This document shows, in pieces, positions 43,474 to 55,597 of a DNA stretch of 64,000 nucleotides (the stretch's first letter is position 1; every line of letters begins with the position of its first letter). A model generated the notes under the pieces. The model was given only the letters and a program-made list of their open reading frames with translations, did not search any database and was not told where the DNA came from. Made by a program: the position numbers and the translations under genes. Source of the DNA: Protoeuglena noctilucae (lineage: Eukaryota; Chlorophyta; Pedinophyceae; Marsupiomonadales; Marsupiomonadaceae); contig OY253672.1 in the NCBI GenBank assembly GCA_958009085.1, forward strand, positions 1,488,001 through 1,552,000. Reading direction: 5' to 3'.

Positions 43474-44408
43474 TCACTTGGTACGCAGCGGTGCTCTCCA
43501 CGCCTTGGCATCCGGGGCGGCGCTGAACTCTCCCTTGGGCTTGCGGCCCACCTGCGCCCGCTGCCCGCCCTCCTTTGCCCCGTCCTGCGTGATGGGCTGC
43601 CGGCGCTCGGCGTGACCGGCCATGACGGCACGGGCGGTGCTGCCGAGCGTGGCGCCTGCGGTGGTCTCGAATCGGTCCTCGAAGCCGCCGCCCACTCCCG
43701 GCAGTCGCGAGGAGGGCCTGAGGGTACCGACCGGCACGTGCACGTTGTGCATGGTCGATCCGGACCACAGCCCCGCCTGCGCTTTGGCCTTGTCCAGCGA
43801 GGGCTCCGAGAAGTGGAGCTCCTTGGTGGTGATGAAGGACGTGACCTGCAGGGGGGGCACGATGAATGGCTCAGAGGAAGCTACTGGCTGAAACCTCACG
43901 GGGACCTTCCCCATGCGAGCGCAGCGCAGGTGATGGCGAGTGAGCAACGATGCAGACTGGGCCCAGCGGTCCCCAAATGCGGCTGCGTTGCTCGCCTCCT
44001 CTGCCATGGGAGGGTGGTGGCTGAACATGGCGGCTCGGCCTGCCCCACGCCTGGCGAACTTGATATCCTCCGCCACCCCTACGCTCTCCATCACCTCCAT
44101 GCCCACCTTCCCATCCGGTCGGAATGAAGCGCGTGTCGTGGTCTGCAGGCGAGGCGTGCGGTCCACATACACCCACAGGGAAGGCCCAGCATAACGAGTT
44201 TCCCACGCATGGCACGCACTCGCCGAAAACTCAGCGAACTAGCGGGCGAGGCTCACCGCGAACTCAGCAGGCGGCTTCTGGTACCCCATCTCCAGCGGTG
44301 GCTTGTTCCCGCTGTCCTGCGCATGGCGCTCCTCCACCCAATTCTGCCCGCTCAGCACGCCGTATCGAAACGACGTTTTGTGTTCGGAGAGCCCGATTCC
44401 CGCACCAC
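43474..44408 (-). CDS. Unrecognised protein, possibly axonemal (NWVEER motif); 5' end unresolved
   Basis: Three exons join in phase: one ending at 44257 (acceptor at about 44409), 43996-44142 and 43474-43845. The first reads LSEHKTSFRYGVLSGQNWVE followed by ER. A G-NWVEER stretch near the N-terminus resembles the ciliary microtubule inner protein CFAP107, but the rest gives no confident match, so this is only a lead. The middle exon has RASFRPDGKVGMEVMESVGV. The last contains FITTKELHFSEPSLDKAKA and ends RAPLRTK, basic. The intron at 43995 appears to start GCGAGC. Upstream, no start codon could be chosen; the reading frame stays open to an ATG at 44640, or another exon exists. It sits between the phosphatase (convergent) and KAS III (same strand). 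Confidence 0.5.
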
Positions 44409-44951
44409 CTGAGGACAGAGAGGATGAAATCGACTGATCTAAGCCACGTCGAGGCCACGGTAGCCCGGGAAAAGGCCGGGACCGGCGGACGCGGGGCAAC
44501 GTCAGCCGACCCACATGCCGCGCCTGTGCGGCCACGGATGTACACCTCTGGTAGAAAGCTGCGGCGCGGTGAATTACATACGAGTAACATGTCACGATTC
44601 TGTCCTCAAACGAAGGCAGGAGCTCCCGGCCATTCCTCACATCCCCGGCTCCAGCGCTCAGAAGGAAGGAACGACTCCCACGACGCGGCCGGGAGGGCGG
44701 GCCCCATGTTGCTGAGAAACAGACGTTGCTTATTCGCTACAGCTGCTTCTCTGCAATACTTGCTCGCTATGCGCAGTTCAATGAGACAAAAGCTGCACAC
44801 ACCAGCACAACAGCGAGCTGAGAGCGACGGGCACGAGCGCAGTCGCTAAGGATTTCACAGCACTGCCCTGCATACTGGCCAGTCTGCGCCGTCCCGCCCT
44901 GGCCCCTCTGACAGAGCTCCGCCAGTGTCGGCGTCAGCGACATGGGCCGCG
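44409..44951. other. Stretch between the unrecognised gene and KAS III
   Basis: About 540 bases that should hold the start and promoter of the minus-strand gene at 43474-44408 and the 3' UTR of KAS III. An open minus frame extends to 44640. Nothing else was recognised. Confidence 0.4.
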
Positions 44952-46202
44952 TCACTGCCACTTGGCGATGGCCGAGGCCCACGTGAGCCCCGCGCCGAAG
45001 CCAGCGAAGGCCAGCGTGTCGCCCGGCTGGATCTTGCCCCCCCGCACCGCCTCGTCGAGCGCCAGCGGGATCGACGCGGCGGACGTGTTGCCGTACTCCC
45101 CCAGGTTGCTGATGACCCGGTCTTGCGGGAAGCTGTACCGCTCCGCCGCCGAGTCGAGGATGCGCTGGTTGGCCTGGTGCAGGACCATCCAGTCCACGTC
45201 GTCCTTGGTCAGGCCCCCCATCGCCAGCGCCTCGTCGAGCACCTGAGGGACCGCACGCACCGCGAACTTGAACACCTCCTGACCATTCATCTGGATGTTC
45301 TCGAACTCGGCCCGCGCCGCCCGGCCCTCGGCAGCCAGCCCCGGCTTGTGCACCAGCGTCGCCGTCGTGCAACACAACTTGGACAGGCCGTGACCGTCGC
45401 TGTGCATGGCGTGCCCCAGGAGCCCGTCCCGTCCGGCGTCCGTTGCCTGGACCAGGACAGCGCCTGCGAGAGGGACACGGGGCTTGCATGGTCCGTGCGT
45501 GGTCGCGCGTGCACACGTCTCATGGCCCCCCCGGCCCGCCAGCTGCGGCGAGGCCCACCTGCACCGTCACCGAAGAGGATGCACGTACCCCGGTCGTTCC
45601 AGTCCACGAACCGCGTCAGGCAGTCGGCGCCGACCAGCAGCACGTTCTTCGCCATGCCGGACCGGACGTACGCCCCCGCAGTGATGAGCCCCAGAACGAA
45701 GCCACTACACGCCGCCGTGAGGTCCATGGCCACCGCCTTGTTGGCGCCCAAGCCCGCCTGCACCGTGGTAGCGCTCCCAAACACATCATCCGGCGTCGAC
45801 GTGCACAGCAAGATCATGTCCACCTCCTCCGGGGCCACCCGCGCCATCTCCAGCGCCCGCCGCGCCGCCTCCGTCGCGTGGTGACTGATCTTCTCCCTGC
45901 GGTCGCAGCGGCGGGATGCGCTGAGGACCACAGGCTCGCCCACCTCGACCATGCGGATTGGCCCCCTCTGTTTCTCACCCCTGGCTCAGCACATGCCGCG
46001 CGCGGATGCCCGTCCGCTTCGTGATCCATTCATCGGACGTCTCCACGAGCTGTTCCAGGTCCGCGTTGCTCAATCGCGTCTCGGGCACCGACGACCCCAC
46101 CCCGCTCAGCCTGCGAGCAGCCCGGGGCGGACTCGATCGCGATGCTGCAGTGATGCGGCGAAACGACTGGGTTCTGCGTCGCCGCCACAGACCGAAACGC
46201 AT
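44952..46202 (-). CDS. 3-oxoacyl-[ACP] synthase III (KAS III, FabH type), plastid
   Basis: Condenses acetyl-CoA with malonyl-ACP to start plastid fatty acid synthesis. Three exons: 45979-46202, 45559-45896, 44952-45463, giving 357 residues: an Arg/Ser-rich leader ([20 protein letters not shown]) plus a FabH-sized enzyme. Motifs: [26 protein letters not shown], the catalytic cysteine in [33 protein letters not shown], the catalytic histidine in [13 protein letters not shown], and asparagine in [16 protein letters not shown]. The C-terminus is [15 protein letters not shown]. The joint [18 protein letters not shown] matches the family. Both introns are GT-AG. Start at 46202 is the first ATG in frame with no stop before the enzyme. 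Divergent from CCDC146. Confidence 0.93.
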
Positions 46203-47161
46203 GACAGCTTGCGCGGGCAGGCGGGCCCGGCGTGAGCTTCCCGCTGCGGCAACTCAATTGAGGAGCGCGCCCGCGCTCCTGGACCCTGCTCCACCGCGGG
46301 CCATGTATTCCCCCAAAAACGTCTAAGGAGAAGCGTGAGGGGTGGTCTTTCGGGCCGAAGGACCGACGAGCGCGCTGTGGTGCGCGCCCCGTGCCACGCG
46401 GCGAGGGCGCGGGTACAGCAGCGGGCCCCGGCCAGCCAAGGGTGCAGACGCATCGCCAGACGGTACCCCGCTCATGACATCACTCATCCAAAGCCCCCAG
46501 ACCCCATGCCGTCCCCGGGTGCCGTGGCGGTTTCCCCGGGCAGACCCCTCCGGTGCCCCCCCGGCACGCCCGCGCGACGGGTATAGGGCACGGCCCTTCC
46601 GACCGCGCATCTAATTGTCGCTTTTTTATCACAACTGGCGGCCCGGGCAGCGCACCTCACGCCCGCGCTGTACGCCTTGGCCCGCACACATCTGGGCGCC
46701 GATGCGGGCCCCGCAGACCTCCAAAACGCCCCATGCCCCCCACGCACGCAACCGCTTGCTATCATTGAGACATCAGTGTGACTAATGGCGGGGCGCGTCT
46801 TCTCTACGGTCGGGGGTCGGCAGCGGGGAGTCCAGTGATCGGGCAGCGGAGCTGCCGCAGGCAGAACGACACAACAATACAAGAAACTTGAATATGGCAG
46901 CCGTCGCGATCCGCCTGGGCCTCAGAAAAGGTGAATCCGGGTTGCCCTGCTGCCAGCCAGCGGGCTTCAGCGAGTAACGCGCATGAGAGTGCGCTACAGC
47001 CAGCCCGGATGAACGCAAGCTGGCGCGCGTGTGCAGGGCAAGGCCACTGAGGAGGTCGGGCGTACGTTGCACGTTAGCAGGGCCAGCATCGAGCCGGCGG
47101 GGGGCCGGCCAGGGGACGCCGCGCGGCGCGCATCCGGGATGGGGGGAGGGGCGTTGTAGCC
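46203..47161. promoter_or_regulatory. Divergent region between KAS III and CCDC146
   Basis: The longest gene-free stretch, about 960 bases. Open frames occur on both strands but none resembles a known family. A short A/T patch (GCTTTTTTATC) lies near 46620. No RNA gene or repeat was recognised. Confidence 0.45.
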
Positions 47162-50100
47162 ATGGCTGCGGAGACCTCGGCGGATGCCAAGCGGCTGGCC
47201 GAGGCGAGTGCGCACATGCCAGGCCCTGCGCGCCGTCCTCGACGCTCCAGCCGCGGCGCGGGATCACCAAGCGAAGGCATGTTAGTTCCTGAATGTGCTC
47301 AGCGCACCCCGCTGACTCACTTGTGCCCCGAATGCGCTGGGAGCCCGCAGGCCCTGGGCAGGATGGTGGAGGCGGGGACCCTGTCCGAGAGCGACAGCCA
47401 GCGGTACATGAACAAACTCCAAACGCTTTCTCGCCTTCGAGTCGCGTCGAAGAGGCGTCAGGAGGCGGAGCAGATCAAGGCGGTGCAGCTGCAGGTCAGG
47501 AAACAAGCGCGCTGGGCACCTTCCGGCCCGTCTCGTTCGCGGCTCGTGCGCCCCTCCAACCTGTGGTTCGGAAACAGGATCTTGACACATCGACGACGCA
47601 CCGCGGCGTGTCCGCCCTCCTCCGCAGAGGAAGCTGGAGGTGGAGCGGGGCCGTGCCGACAAGGGTCCAATAGGGGGCTCCGTGTTCATCCTCCAGCTGA
47701 AAGAGGAGCGCGACGATGCCGATTCTGAAAACGTTTTGCTCCAGGAGACCCTGTCGTCGCTGGAGATCGACGAGAAGCAGTGCAAGAGCGAGCGCGACGT
47801 GCTCCGCACCCGGCTGCAGAAAGTCATCCAAGACGCCAAGGACGCCCTGAAGGCGAGCATCCGTAGCTACATGCCGGCGCGCATGGCCGCGATGCGTGTG
47901 CGCGTCGCGCGGCCACCGCTGCACGGTCACCCCCCGTGACGCACCGCGCCCGCGCCGCGCACGCAGCCGCACATTGAGGAGCTCAAGTCGGAGATCAAGA
48001 GCTTGGGCGAGGCGCTGTCGGACCAGGTGTCGCGGCTGGAGACCGCGCGCAACGACGTGCGCCGCGCCAAGGACATCCACGCGGAGGCCCAGGCGGAGCT
48101 GGCGCGAATGGAGGAGCTGCGGACGCGGGAGCAGGTCCAGTACAACAAGGCGGCGGGTCTTCCGGAGACGGTAAAGCGTCAGATCGAGATGGTTCAGACG
48201 CAGATCAAGCAGACGCAGGCGATGCAGCAGGGCGTGCAGGCGCGCACCCGGGAGCTGCAGGTGCAGGCGCAGAAGCTCGCGTCCCGGTACGACCACCTGG
48301 TGCTCGAGGAGCGGGAGGCGGAGACGCAGCGGCAGAAGCTGATGGGCCAGCTGGCGAAGAAGGACCGGGCCGTGTCGCAGTGCACGGACGACATTGCGCA
48401 GAAGCAGATCGCCAACGAGCAGCTCCTGGAGCAGCAGGCGCGGCTGGACCTGCAGATGTCGCAGGCGGAGAAGGCGGTTAAGACGGTGCAGGAGGAACTG
48501 CAGAAGCACGTGCGGTCCAAGGAAGCCCTGCTGCGCAAGCTCAAGAGGCGAGGCGAATGCATGCGGGGCGTCTGCTTAACCACCGAGACGGCACGCGTTC
48601 CCGCGTTCCAGACGGCGCTTGCGATCGAAATTCGCTCGCTCCCCGCGTCGCAGGGCCGAAGCGGAGACGAAGGAGGTGCAGGACTCGATCCCGCCCTTGG
48701 CGTCGGTGAAGGAGGGCGTCCGGCTGGACATCCAGAAGAACCTCGCGGAGAAGGCCCGGGTGGAGGAGTTGGCGGAGATGCTGAAGAAGGAGGTGGCGCT
48801 GGTCAAGGACGAGGTTTCCAAGGTGAGCGGCTGTTGCGGTCGTTGCTGCCATGCGCAGGCGAGGGCTCTTCGCTCGTCACGTCGCGAGGCGGCCGGCTGC
48901 GGCGTGAGCTTTGCGCGCTCGGCTTCTCCCGCAGAGCGAGATGGCGTCGCGGGACATCCAGGAACTGCTGATGGACAGTAACCGGGACATGGCTGCCATG
49001 GAGGCCGAGATTGCCCAGATGAAGCGGGAGCAGGACGACAGGGAGCGGGGCATCCGGGAGCTGGCGAGCAAGCGCGACAACGCGGGGCGGCAGGTGTCGC
49101 TGAAGCTGCTCAAGTACCGGGAGGCCATGGAGCTGGTGCAGCTCAAGGCGATGGTGATCAAGGACCTCAAGAAGCAGCGGAAGGAGCTCATGGGCCGCGT
49201 CAAGGAGTTCGAGCAGCTCTTTGAGCTCGTCAAGGCGCGGCGGGGGCGGGGGCGCGCGGCCTGGCTGCACGCACGCGCTGCGTGCTGTGCATTGTGACGT
49301 TCACTCAGAGACCCCTGCACTTGTGCCCGCAGAACCAGAGAAACAAGTTCATGAACTTGATCCAGGCGTCGTCCCAGTCGATCGCCGAGATGCGGGAGAA
49401 GCTCAAGATCCTCGACAATGAGATCGACATCCTCCGTGCTGAGAGCGCCGACATGGACCACCAGCTGCAGAAGCAGCGGCACGACTACCAGGTCGAGCAG
49501 ACGAAGCGAGACCAGCTGCAGAATGAGAAGAACCGCAAGCTGCACGAGTTCCAGCTGCGGCAAGACCTGGTGGACCAGCAGATCGCCGAGATGGACAAGC
49601 TCAACTCCATCATCAACCGCGCCGAGAGGGGTGCGTGCAGGCGCTGGGGCCGCGGAAAGGTGTTCGGAGGCACAAAGCGGTGGTGTGGTGTTGACGACCG
49701 CGCGTACCATTCCCGCCCTCGCAGACATGCTGCGGCTCAAGAAGAACTACGAGATGGTGATTGAGGCGCGCAACTACACGGGCATCGTGCTGATCGACCG
49801 CAACGACGAGCTGTGCATTCTGTACGAGAAGGCCAACGTCCAGGACGACATCCTGCGGCGGGGCGAGCTGGCGCTCAAGCAAAGAGAGGACGACACGCGC
49901 ATGCTGCGCATCGAGGTGAGCGGCGGCGGCCACGAGACGCGCGCGCCGGTTCAGTGGCAGTTATACCGCGAGCTTTGCGACCCGTGGCCGGGCGACTGCG
50001 CTGGGTACCACTGCGCCACATGAACCTTTCCGCCCCTGCCCCTTGGCAGATCGCGGATTTGGAGAGGTCCATCACAGCGACGCGGCGCGTGGTGCCCGAG

Positions 50101-51059
50101 ATCCCCGAGCTGGATGTGGAGATTGCGACGCTGAAGACGAAGCTGTTGGAGGCCCAGAAGGAGTCGGAGCATCTGTCGCTGGCGTTAGAAGACCCGGACA
50201 ACGGCGACCGGTGGAAGAAGCTGGAGGGCCCGATCCCCGACAAGGAGGAGTTGGCTGCGAAGATCACGCAACTGCAGGAGCGCCTGAACGACAAGAAGGA
50301 GCAGCTGCTGGAGCGGCAGCTGGTGCTGGAGGAGGTGACGGGGCTGTCGGACCGGCTGAGGGCGCAGGCCGTGGACGGGCGCAGCAAGAGCCTGACGCTG
50401 GCGAAGGAGATCAACGACTACCAGGCCAAGATCCGGGGCGTGACGCGGCGCATGATGGCCACCGTCAGCGAGCTGTCCATGTACCAGGCGTCGTGCCTCA
50501 AGCTCGAGGCAGACCAGACGCAGCTCGGCACGCTCCTCGCCGAGGGCAGGAAGCGCGTCGAGCAGGGCCTGCCGCCGACGGGTGAGGCATTGGCGCTTGG
50601 CGAGCGCATGGCACCGGCATGCGTGCGTGCAACGGCGTCGCTCGACTGGCTCCCGCCCACGGCCCGCAGAGGAGGCGGAGAGGGAGTGGTTCCGCATGGA
50701 GCGGCAGGCGGAGATGATGATGAAGATGCGCATCGAGAAGAAGGCATTCGAGCGCCTGCAGGACGCCGAGGTGAGTGCCTTAACCCGTCGCTGGATGGAC
50801 GGCCCACCATGGGTCGGTAGGAACGGGCTCGTGAACATGGTATCGACACTGCTATTGACAGCAAGAAAACTTCTGTTCGTCCACGCAGGCCCTGGGCCTC
50901 AAGACGACGGCCACGCCCCGCCCCAACGCCTACCTTGCCGACAGCGACCCCAGCGGCATGCCCAAGCCGTATACCAACTACGCCCCCTTCAAGCCCATGG
51001 AGCCTGGCAGCACCATGCGCCACATCCGGAAGCCCCAGCTGCGGGAGATTGTTCTGTAG
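47162..51059 (+). CDS. MBO2: Coiled-coil flagellar protein CCDC146 (Chlamydomonas MBO2 homologue)
   Basis: Coiled-coil protein of the axoneme and basal body; loss in Chlamydomonas changes flagellar beat direction. Exons: 47162-47203, 47351-47494, 47628-47852, 47967-48547, 48654-48822, 48935 to about 49230, 49333-49630, 49725-49915, 50050-50581, 50670-50770, 50889-51059. Nearly the whole product is heptad-rich. Diagnostic stretches: SQSIAEMREKLKILDNEIDI, NYTGIVLIDRNDELCILYEK, KKLEGPIPDKEEL, VTRRMMATVSELSMYQAS, KRVEQGLPPT, RPNAYLAD, and the terminal YAPFKPMEPGSTMRHIRKPQ. Introns at 47204 (GCGAGT), 47853 (GCGAGC) and 48548 (GCGAGG) have GC donors. The donor near 49227-49235 is ambiguous (GTCAAG or GCGCGG). 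The 47162 start gives a 14-residue first exon; it is the weakest part of the model. Confidence 0.92.
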
Positions 51060-51356
51060 TGCCCTGTGTTGTTGGCGCCGCATTCACTGGCGCCCCGTTG
51101 CCCTGGCTGTGCACCCCGTCATCTGGACGGGGACCTCGTGACCCACGCCTACTGCTTCAAGATTGGCAAGAGGAAGCTGAACTGCGCATTGACACTTCCT
51201 GCAACGAACACAGGCTCGACGTTGGTGCGCTGCAGCTCCCTCTGCGCTTGGCCTGGGCTTTGGCAATACTCGTGCGCGGACAAACTAGCACTCGTGAGCC
51301 CTATCCACCCGCGGGTGGTGTCGCGGCAAGCCGCAGCGCTCTACGGGGGAGTCATC

Positions 51357-52299
51357 ATGGAGGGGAAGAGTGGGGCGCTTCTCTTGGCTATCCTGTCGAC
51401 GGGCATACTGCTCCAGGTACATCCTGTGATGGAGGGTCCTCTGCCGGGTCCAGGGCCTGGGGGATGCCCGAACGAGGCCACACGACGCCATCGTCATCTT
51501 GCCCGTCCTCGTTGCGTCGAATGGACCGCGTAACCGACGCCACGCGCCTCCCTTCCCCGCTCAGATCCTTGGTTGCGCAATATGGAACAACTGGTGGCCC
51601 AGTTTGGTGATGATGGTGAGCGCGGCACTGGTGAACGAGGCCCGGGGGTGCCCGGCGCAGCACAGGGACCTCTCGCCGCGCTCTCACCGGCGTGGTTAAA
51701 CGATTGTATATCAAGGAAGGGGATGGTGTCTGAAGAGTTGGCATATTCGAAGACTTCGCGCACAGACGTGCGGTCTTAGGGCGAGTCGGACTGTTGCCCC
51801 GCCCACCCTTTCTCGCAGATGTATGTCCTCGTTCCCATGCCCTACATGTTCTTTAGCGGGAGAACTGCGTTCAACAGCGGTGTCTCGGACGGGTAAGCCG
51901 CGGTTCAAAGCTGCGCACCTCGCCCTCGCGCGTCTGCACAGTCTGCGATCGTCCGGCGGCATCCCTTGCCGCTCAGGCAGTAGTACACATCCATGCATTC
52001 CCACGCTCTCGGCGCACTGCGCAGGTGGAAGGACACGGGGAGGTTCATTACCGGGTTTGCGGCCATCGTGTCGTTTGCCGTGCCCGGCATCCTCTACCAC
52101 GCGGGGGTCATCGTGTCCGGTGCCTTTGCCATGGAGATGGTGGCCAGGTGATGCGGCTCGCGTGACTGCATCCAAGGCCGCTACCCCTGCTGGCCCGTGC
52201 TGGGCCCGCACGCTGACTCTATCAGCACCCGTCCATCGCAGTGCCATGATCCTGGGGTCGGGGCTCATGTACGACTACTTCGCCTCCCAGGCGTGGTGA
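51357..52299 (+). CDS. VPS55: VPS55/LEPROT-family endosomal membrane protein
   Basis: Small four-helix membrane protein that works with VPS68 in late-endosome to vacuole traffic. Five exons: 51357-51416, 51565-51615, 51819-51892, 52025-52147, 52242-52299, giving 121 residues, the usual length. Conserved text: GALLLAILSTGILLQILGCA (helix 1), IWNNWWPSLVMM, YVLVPMPYMFF (helix 2), GWKDTGRFITGFAAIVSFAV, PGILYHAGVIVSGAFAMEMV (helix 3), and the last helix ending DYFASQAW. All introns are GT-AG. Phase across every joint is consistent. The intervening 51060-51356 holds the CCDC146 3' UTR and this gene's promoter. Confidence 0.88.
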
Positions 52300-52441
52300 G
52301 GGAAGCACGACAAAGTAGTCGCTGCTAGATTCTTCCCACGATACAGTGTTTTGCCATCGCGGCCGATGCGGTGTTGTGTCCAGCGAAGGCGTCTCAGCGC
52401 TGCTGGGCGAAGGAAGTTGGCGTCCATGTAGCTCGCTTCAA

Positions 52442-53806
52442 TCACCCGCCTTGACCAAGCCCCGACATGGAAGCCGCCAGCCCGGCCACGACCGCCTCTT
52501 TGACAAAGTCGTGCGGCATGCCGTACACGGCCCTCGCCCCCGGCTGCACCAAGCAAGCGCCGTCCGCGTTGACTCTCAGCTCGAATGCCTCAGCCACGAA
52601 CCCCGCGCCCACGCTGCCCCGCTCGCTGGCTGCCGCGACCCCCGCGTCCCCCGCGTCCCCGTCTTTGGGCGTCGGCACCGGCACCCCCTCCAACTCCTCC
52701 CACGTGAACAGCAGCGGGTTGGTGGTGCACCTCCACGGGTTGACGTCCAGTACCCGCGCACCCCGTGCGGCCGACCCGGTCAGGTGCACGTCGTATGTGC
52801 AGTCGGCCAGCGGCAGCCGCCCCGCCACGTGCGTTGTGTGGAAGGTGCGAAGGGCGCCAGCCACCTCCTCCCGCGACGACTCCAGCTGAGGCATGGCGCT
52901 GTGCGCGTGGCGCTGGCTCGCGCCCACCAGTGCGCCCCCGCGCACGAAGCACCGAAACTCCGCATCGGGTCGCATCTCCACCCACCGCTTCAGGACGAGC
53001 GTCGGGGCGAAGGGCGGCAGCAGAGGGGACCCCGCGTCCGCAGCGGCCTCCGCCCGGCTTGCGCGGGCGCGCTGCACGGCGGGGCCTGCCTCCGAGAGGT
53101 CGTGCGCGATGCGGTCGGAGCTCTTCAGCAGCAGCGCCACCTCCTCCGCATTGGTGCACTCCATCGTGCCCGTCGCGTTCATCCACGTCGCGTCCACCGG
53201 CGCGCTCCAGTTCGTCTTGGGCATCACGCACCCTCCCAGCTCCTGCAGTGACCCGACCATCGCGCACGGTCGCCCCACGTACGGCGGTGCAGGCATCGCC
53301 GCGCGCCTGGCCTCGAGCACTCGCCTCTATTGCTCTCTGGATTTGGTCCCGCAATTGGGGGAACTTGGCGAACCAGTCGCCGTCCCTGTCCTCTGAGCCC
53401 CACCCGGAGTCACTCCCGCTGTCCCCCGCGCCTGGTTGCGAGCTCGCAGCGCTGGACGTCTGCGGTCCCCAGCCGACAGGGAGGGTGAGAGTCAGCACAT
53501 GAGCCTCGCCATACCGGCTCAGCTCTAAGCATTTATACAGTGCCCCACCTGCTCTACCTCGGCGGGCCACTGGCGCTGGTAGCCATCCTCGTCCGAATCG
53601 TGGGCGTGGGCTCGTGCGGCTGGTATAGCTTGGTTGTTTTCCCCGAGAAAGACCCCGTCAGCTAGCAGAAAGGCCACGAACTCGGCGGGAAGGGGGATGC
53701 ACACAGCCGGAACACACACAGACCTCCCGAGGGCCGCGCTCCAGACGGCGAACTGGCACTTGGAGAGGTCGGCAGCCCCTTCATCCATCACTGAAGACGC
53801 GGCCAT
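52442..53806 (-). CDS. CDC123: CDC123/D123-family protein, eIF2 assembly chaperone
   Basis: ATP-grasp-like protein that promotes joining of eIF2 gamma and alpha subunits. Three exons: 53549-53806, 53325-53459, 52442-53242, giving 397 residues. Recognised: QFAVWSAALGRSVCVPAVCI, WFAKFPQLRDQIQRAI, LGGCVMPKTNWSAPVDATWM, EVALLLKSSDRIAHDL, LVLKRWVEMRPDAEFRCFVR, QRHAHSAMPQ, DCTYDVHLTG, RVLDVNPW, FTWEELEG and AYGMPHDFV near the end. A Gly/Ala-rich loop (GDAGDAGVAAAS) replaces a conserved linker. The first intron is GT-AG; the second starts GCGAGT at 53324, fixed by AIE/ELGGCVMPK. The start at 53806 gives MAASS; an in-frame ATG 18 bases upstream (MRERRH) is also possible. Tail-to-tail with VPS55 at 142 bases. 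Confidence 0.92.
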
Positions 53807-54209
53807 GTGTCGACGCTCGCGCACTCCCCAGGCCTATTTGCTAGGGCAGCCGTCTCACGGTACGTCTCACAGGCGCCGGGACGAGCAGGGCTGTGGTCTT
53901 GCGTAAGCACATGCACACTCGGGGACCACGGGGAGGCGTTTGTTTCATCACGGGAGCTGCAACCACCAGCGACTGGCGAGAATGTGTTGCCAGTGGCCCA
54001 CGTTCGTGCCGATTTTGCAATGCACACGCTCTTGGGACATGTCATGAACAACTGAATGGTAGCTGCGCATTGTGGCGCGGCCCTGGGCCCCACCCGACGC
54101 TGGCTCAGGGTCTCGCTCTAGACGTCACCCCTCCCCCGATCGCGAGCGAGGTGGCGCAAGGTTTCGACCTAACCCCTGTGTCGCTTATTGACGAGGCTGT
54201 AAGCTAGGC
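53807..54209. promoter_or_regulatory. Divergent promoter region, CDC123 / SixA-like
   Basis: About 400 bases between divergent start codons. No gene, TATA box or repeat was recognised. Confidence 0.4.
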
Positions 54210-55317
54210 ATGGCGGTACCGATGTTCACGCGTGGAGGAGTCGCGGGGGTGGTGGATTTCGTTCCAACGCGGTGCACCTGCCTAGGAACAGCGGGGACAC
54301 TCGCGAAAACATGCCCCGCCGCGAGGACTTTGGCTCGATCAGTAGCGTTGTCGCCGAGCTTCCGGGCCCGGACGCGACTCTCGCGCTTCCAGCAGGCGCA
54401 ATGTCGAGACACGAGCATGCGCTTATCCGCGCGACGGGATGGCTCAGGGGAGGAGGCGAGGAGACTTCCGGATGATGTGGAGCGAACCGGCGCTGAGGGT
54501 GCCCCAAAGCTGCATCGGCTCCGCCTCATCGTGATGCGGCACGCCGAGTCGGTGGAGACGCCCACGATTCGGGACTACGACAAGCCTTTACTCGAGTCCG
54601 GACGGGCGCATGCCTCCAGCGTCGCTGCGCAGCTCGACAAGCTCGGCTGGCACCCGCAACTCGTCCTCTCCTCCGATGCCAAGGCGAGGCGTGTGCAGGG
54701 CTGTGCTGTCCGGCAGCGGCGGCTGCGCTTCAACCTTCGTCTAAACCTCCGTCTTTTCCATCGCCCCCAGCGCTCGAGGGAGACGATCGAGGCGATGCTC
54801 GGTGCCTGCGACTCCCTGCGCCATGCCGCCATCAAGTACTACGGGAGCCTCTACACGATGGCCGCGCTCGACGGGGAATGCCTGGGCCACCTCAAGACAC
54901 TGGTGCGGAGAGCGCTATGACCCCAGAGTGGATGTCATTACAGACTAGACGTGTGTCGGTTGGTCGCCCACTGGGAAGCGTTCTCTGCCAACGCAGTTGC
55001 TGGAGGAGGCGACGGATGCGATGAACACCGTCCTCTGCGTGGGCCACAACAAAGGGTGGGAGGAGGCCGCCAGCACGCTCTCGGGGCAGCCGGTCCGCCT
55101 CAAGAACGCGTGCGCTGCGCTGCTGGAGGTGAGTCGCTCGTGGATGGGCAGTGCGTCAAAGTGCACTGGGCGGGCAGCGAATGCGGATTCAAATCCAACT
55201 ATGGCTCCGTCACCGCCCCCGCAGACGAGAGCCACGTCTTGGGCGGACGCGCTGGGAGGGGACGAGCAGAGGACGTGGGCGCTCGTCAACGTCGTGGGTG
55301 GTGCATCTTCTGCCTGA
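54210..55317 (+). CDS. SixA-like histidine phosphatase, probably organelle-targeted
   Basis: Branch-1 histidine phosphatase; bacterial SixA removes phosphate from phosphohistidine, plant homologues are less studied. Four exons: 54210-54683, 54771-54902, 54997-55128, 55225-55317, giving 276 residues. A leader of about 105 residues rich in Arg/Ser/Ala (from the ATG at 54210) precedes the domain and looks like a transit peptide. Then LRLIVMRHAESVETP (catalytic His in RHA), YDKPLLESGRAHA, HPQLVLSSDAKRSRETIEAM, and the second catalytic His in VLCVGHNKGWEEAA. LKNACAALLE and WALVNVV close the domain. The intron at 54684 starts GCGAGG, fixed by SSDAK/RSRETIE. The shorter start at 54537 (MRHAES) would omit the leader. 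Confidence 0.85.
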
Positions 55318-55597
55318 GCCACTTTTGGTACTCCACTCTTTCCCACTTCACCGGACACACGCGTTTTTGTGCGGGAGCCGCCGTCTCGAGCGCCCTTCCT
55401 CGCGGCTCCGGGAGCTCCAGTTTTTGAATCCGCCAGTAGCTGTCAGAGCCAGCCTGCCGCCCGCCGGGCCCTGCTCCCTCGGAAACGCGAAGCACGTCCC
55501 ATTTTAAAGCGACGGGAGGCACGGAGTCAGACGGGGCTGAGATGTCGGCCGTCTAAAGCGCCCACCTGGGCTTGTTTGCGTGCACGAGCAGCGCGTC

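Noticed and set aside
46203-47161. Open frames on both strands between KAS III and CCDC146
   Set aside because: No motif, no splice context leading to conserved text, and composition expected of GC-rich intergenic DNA.
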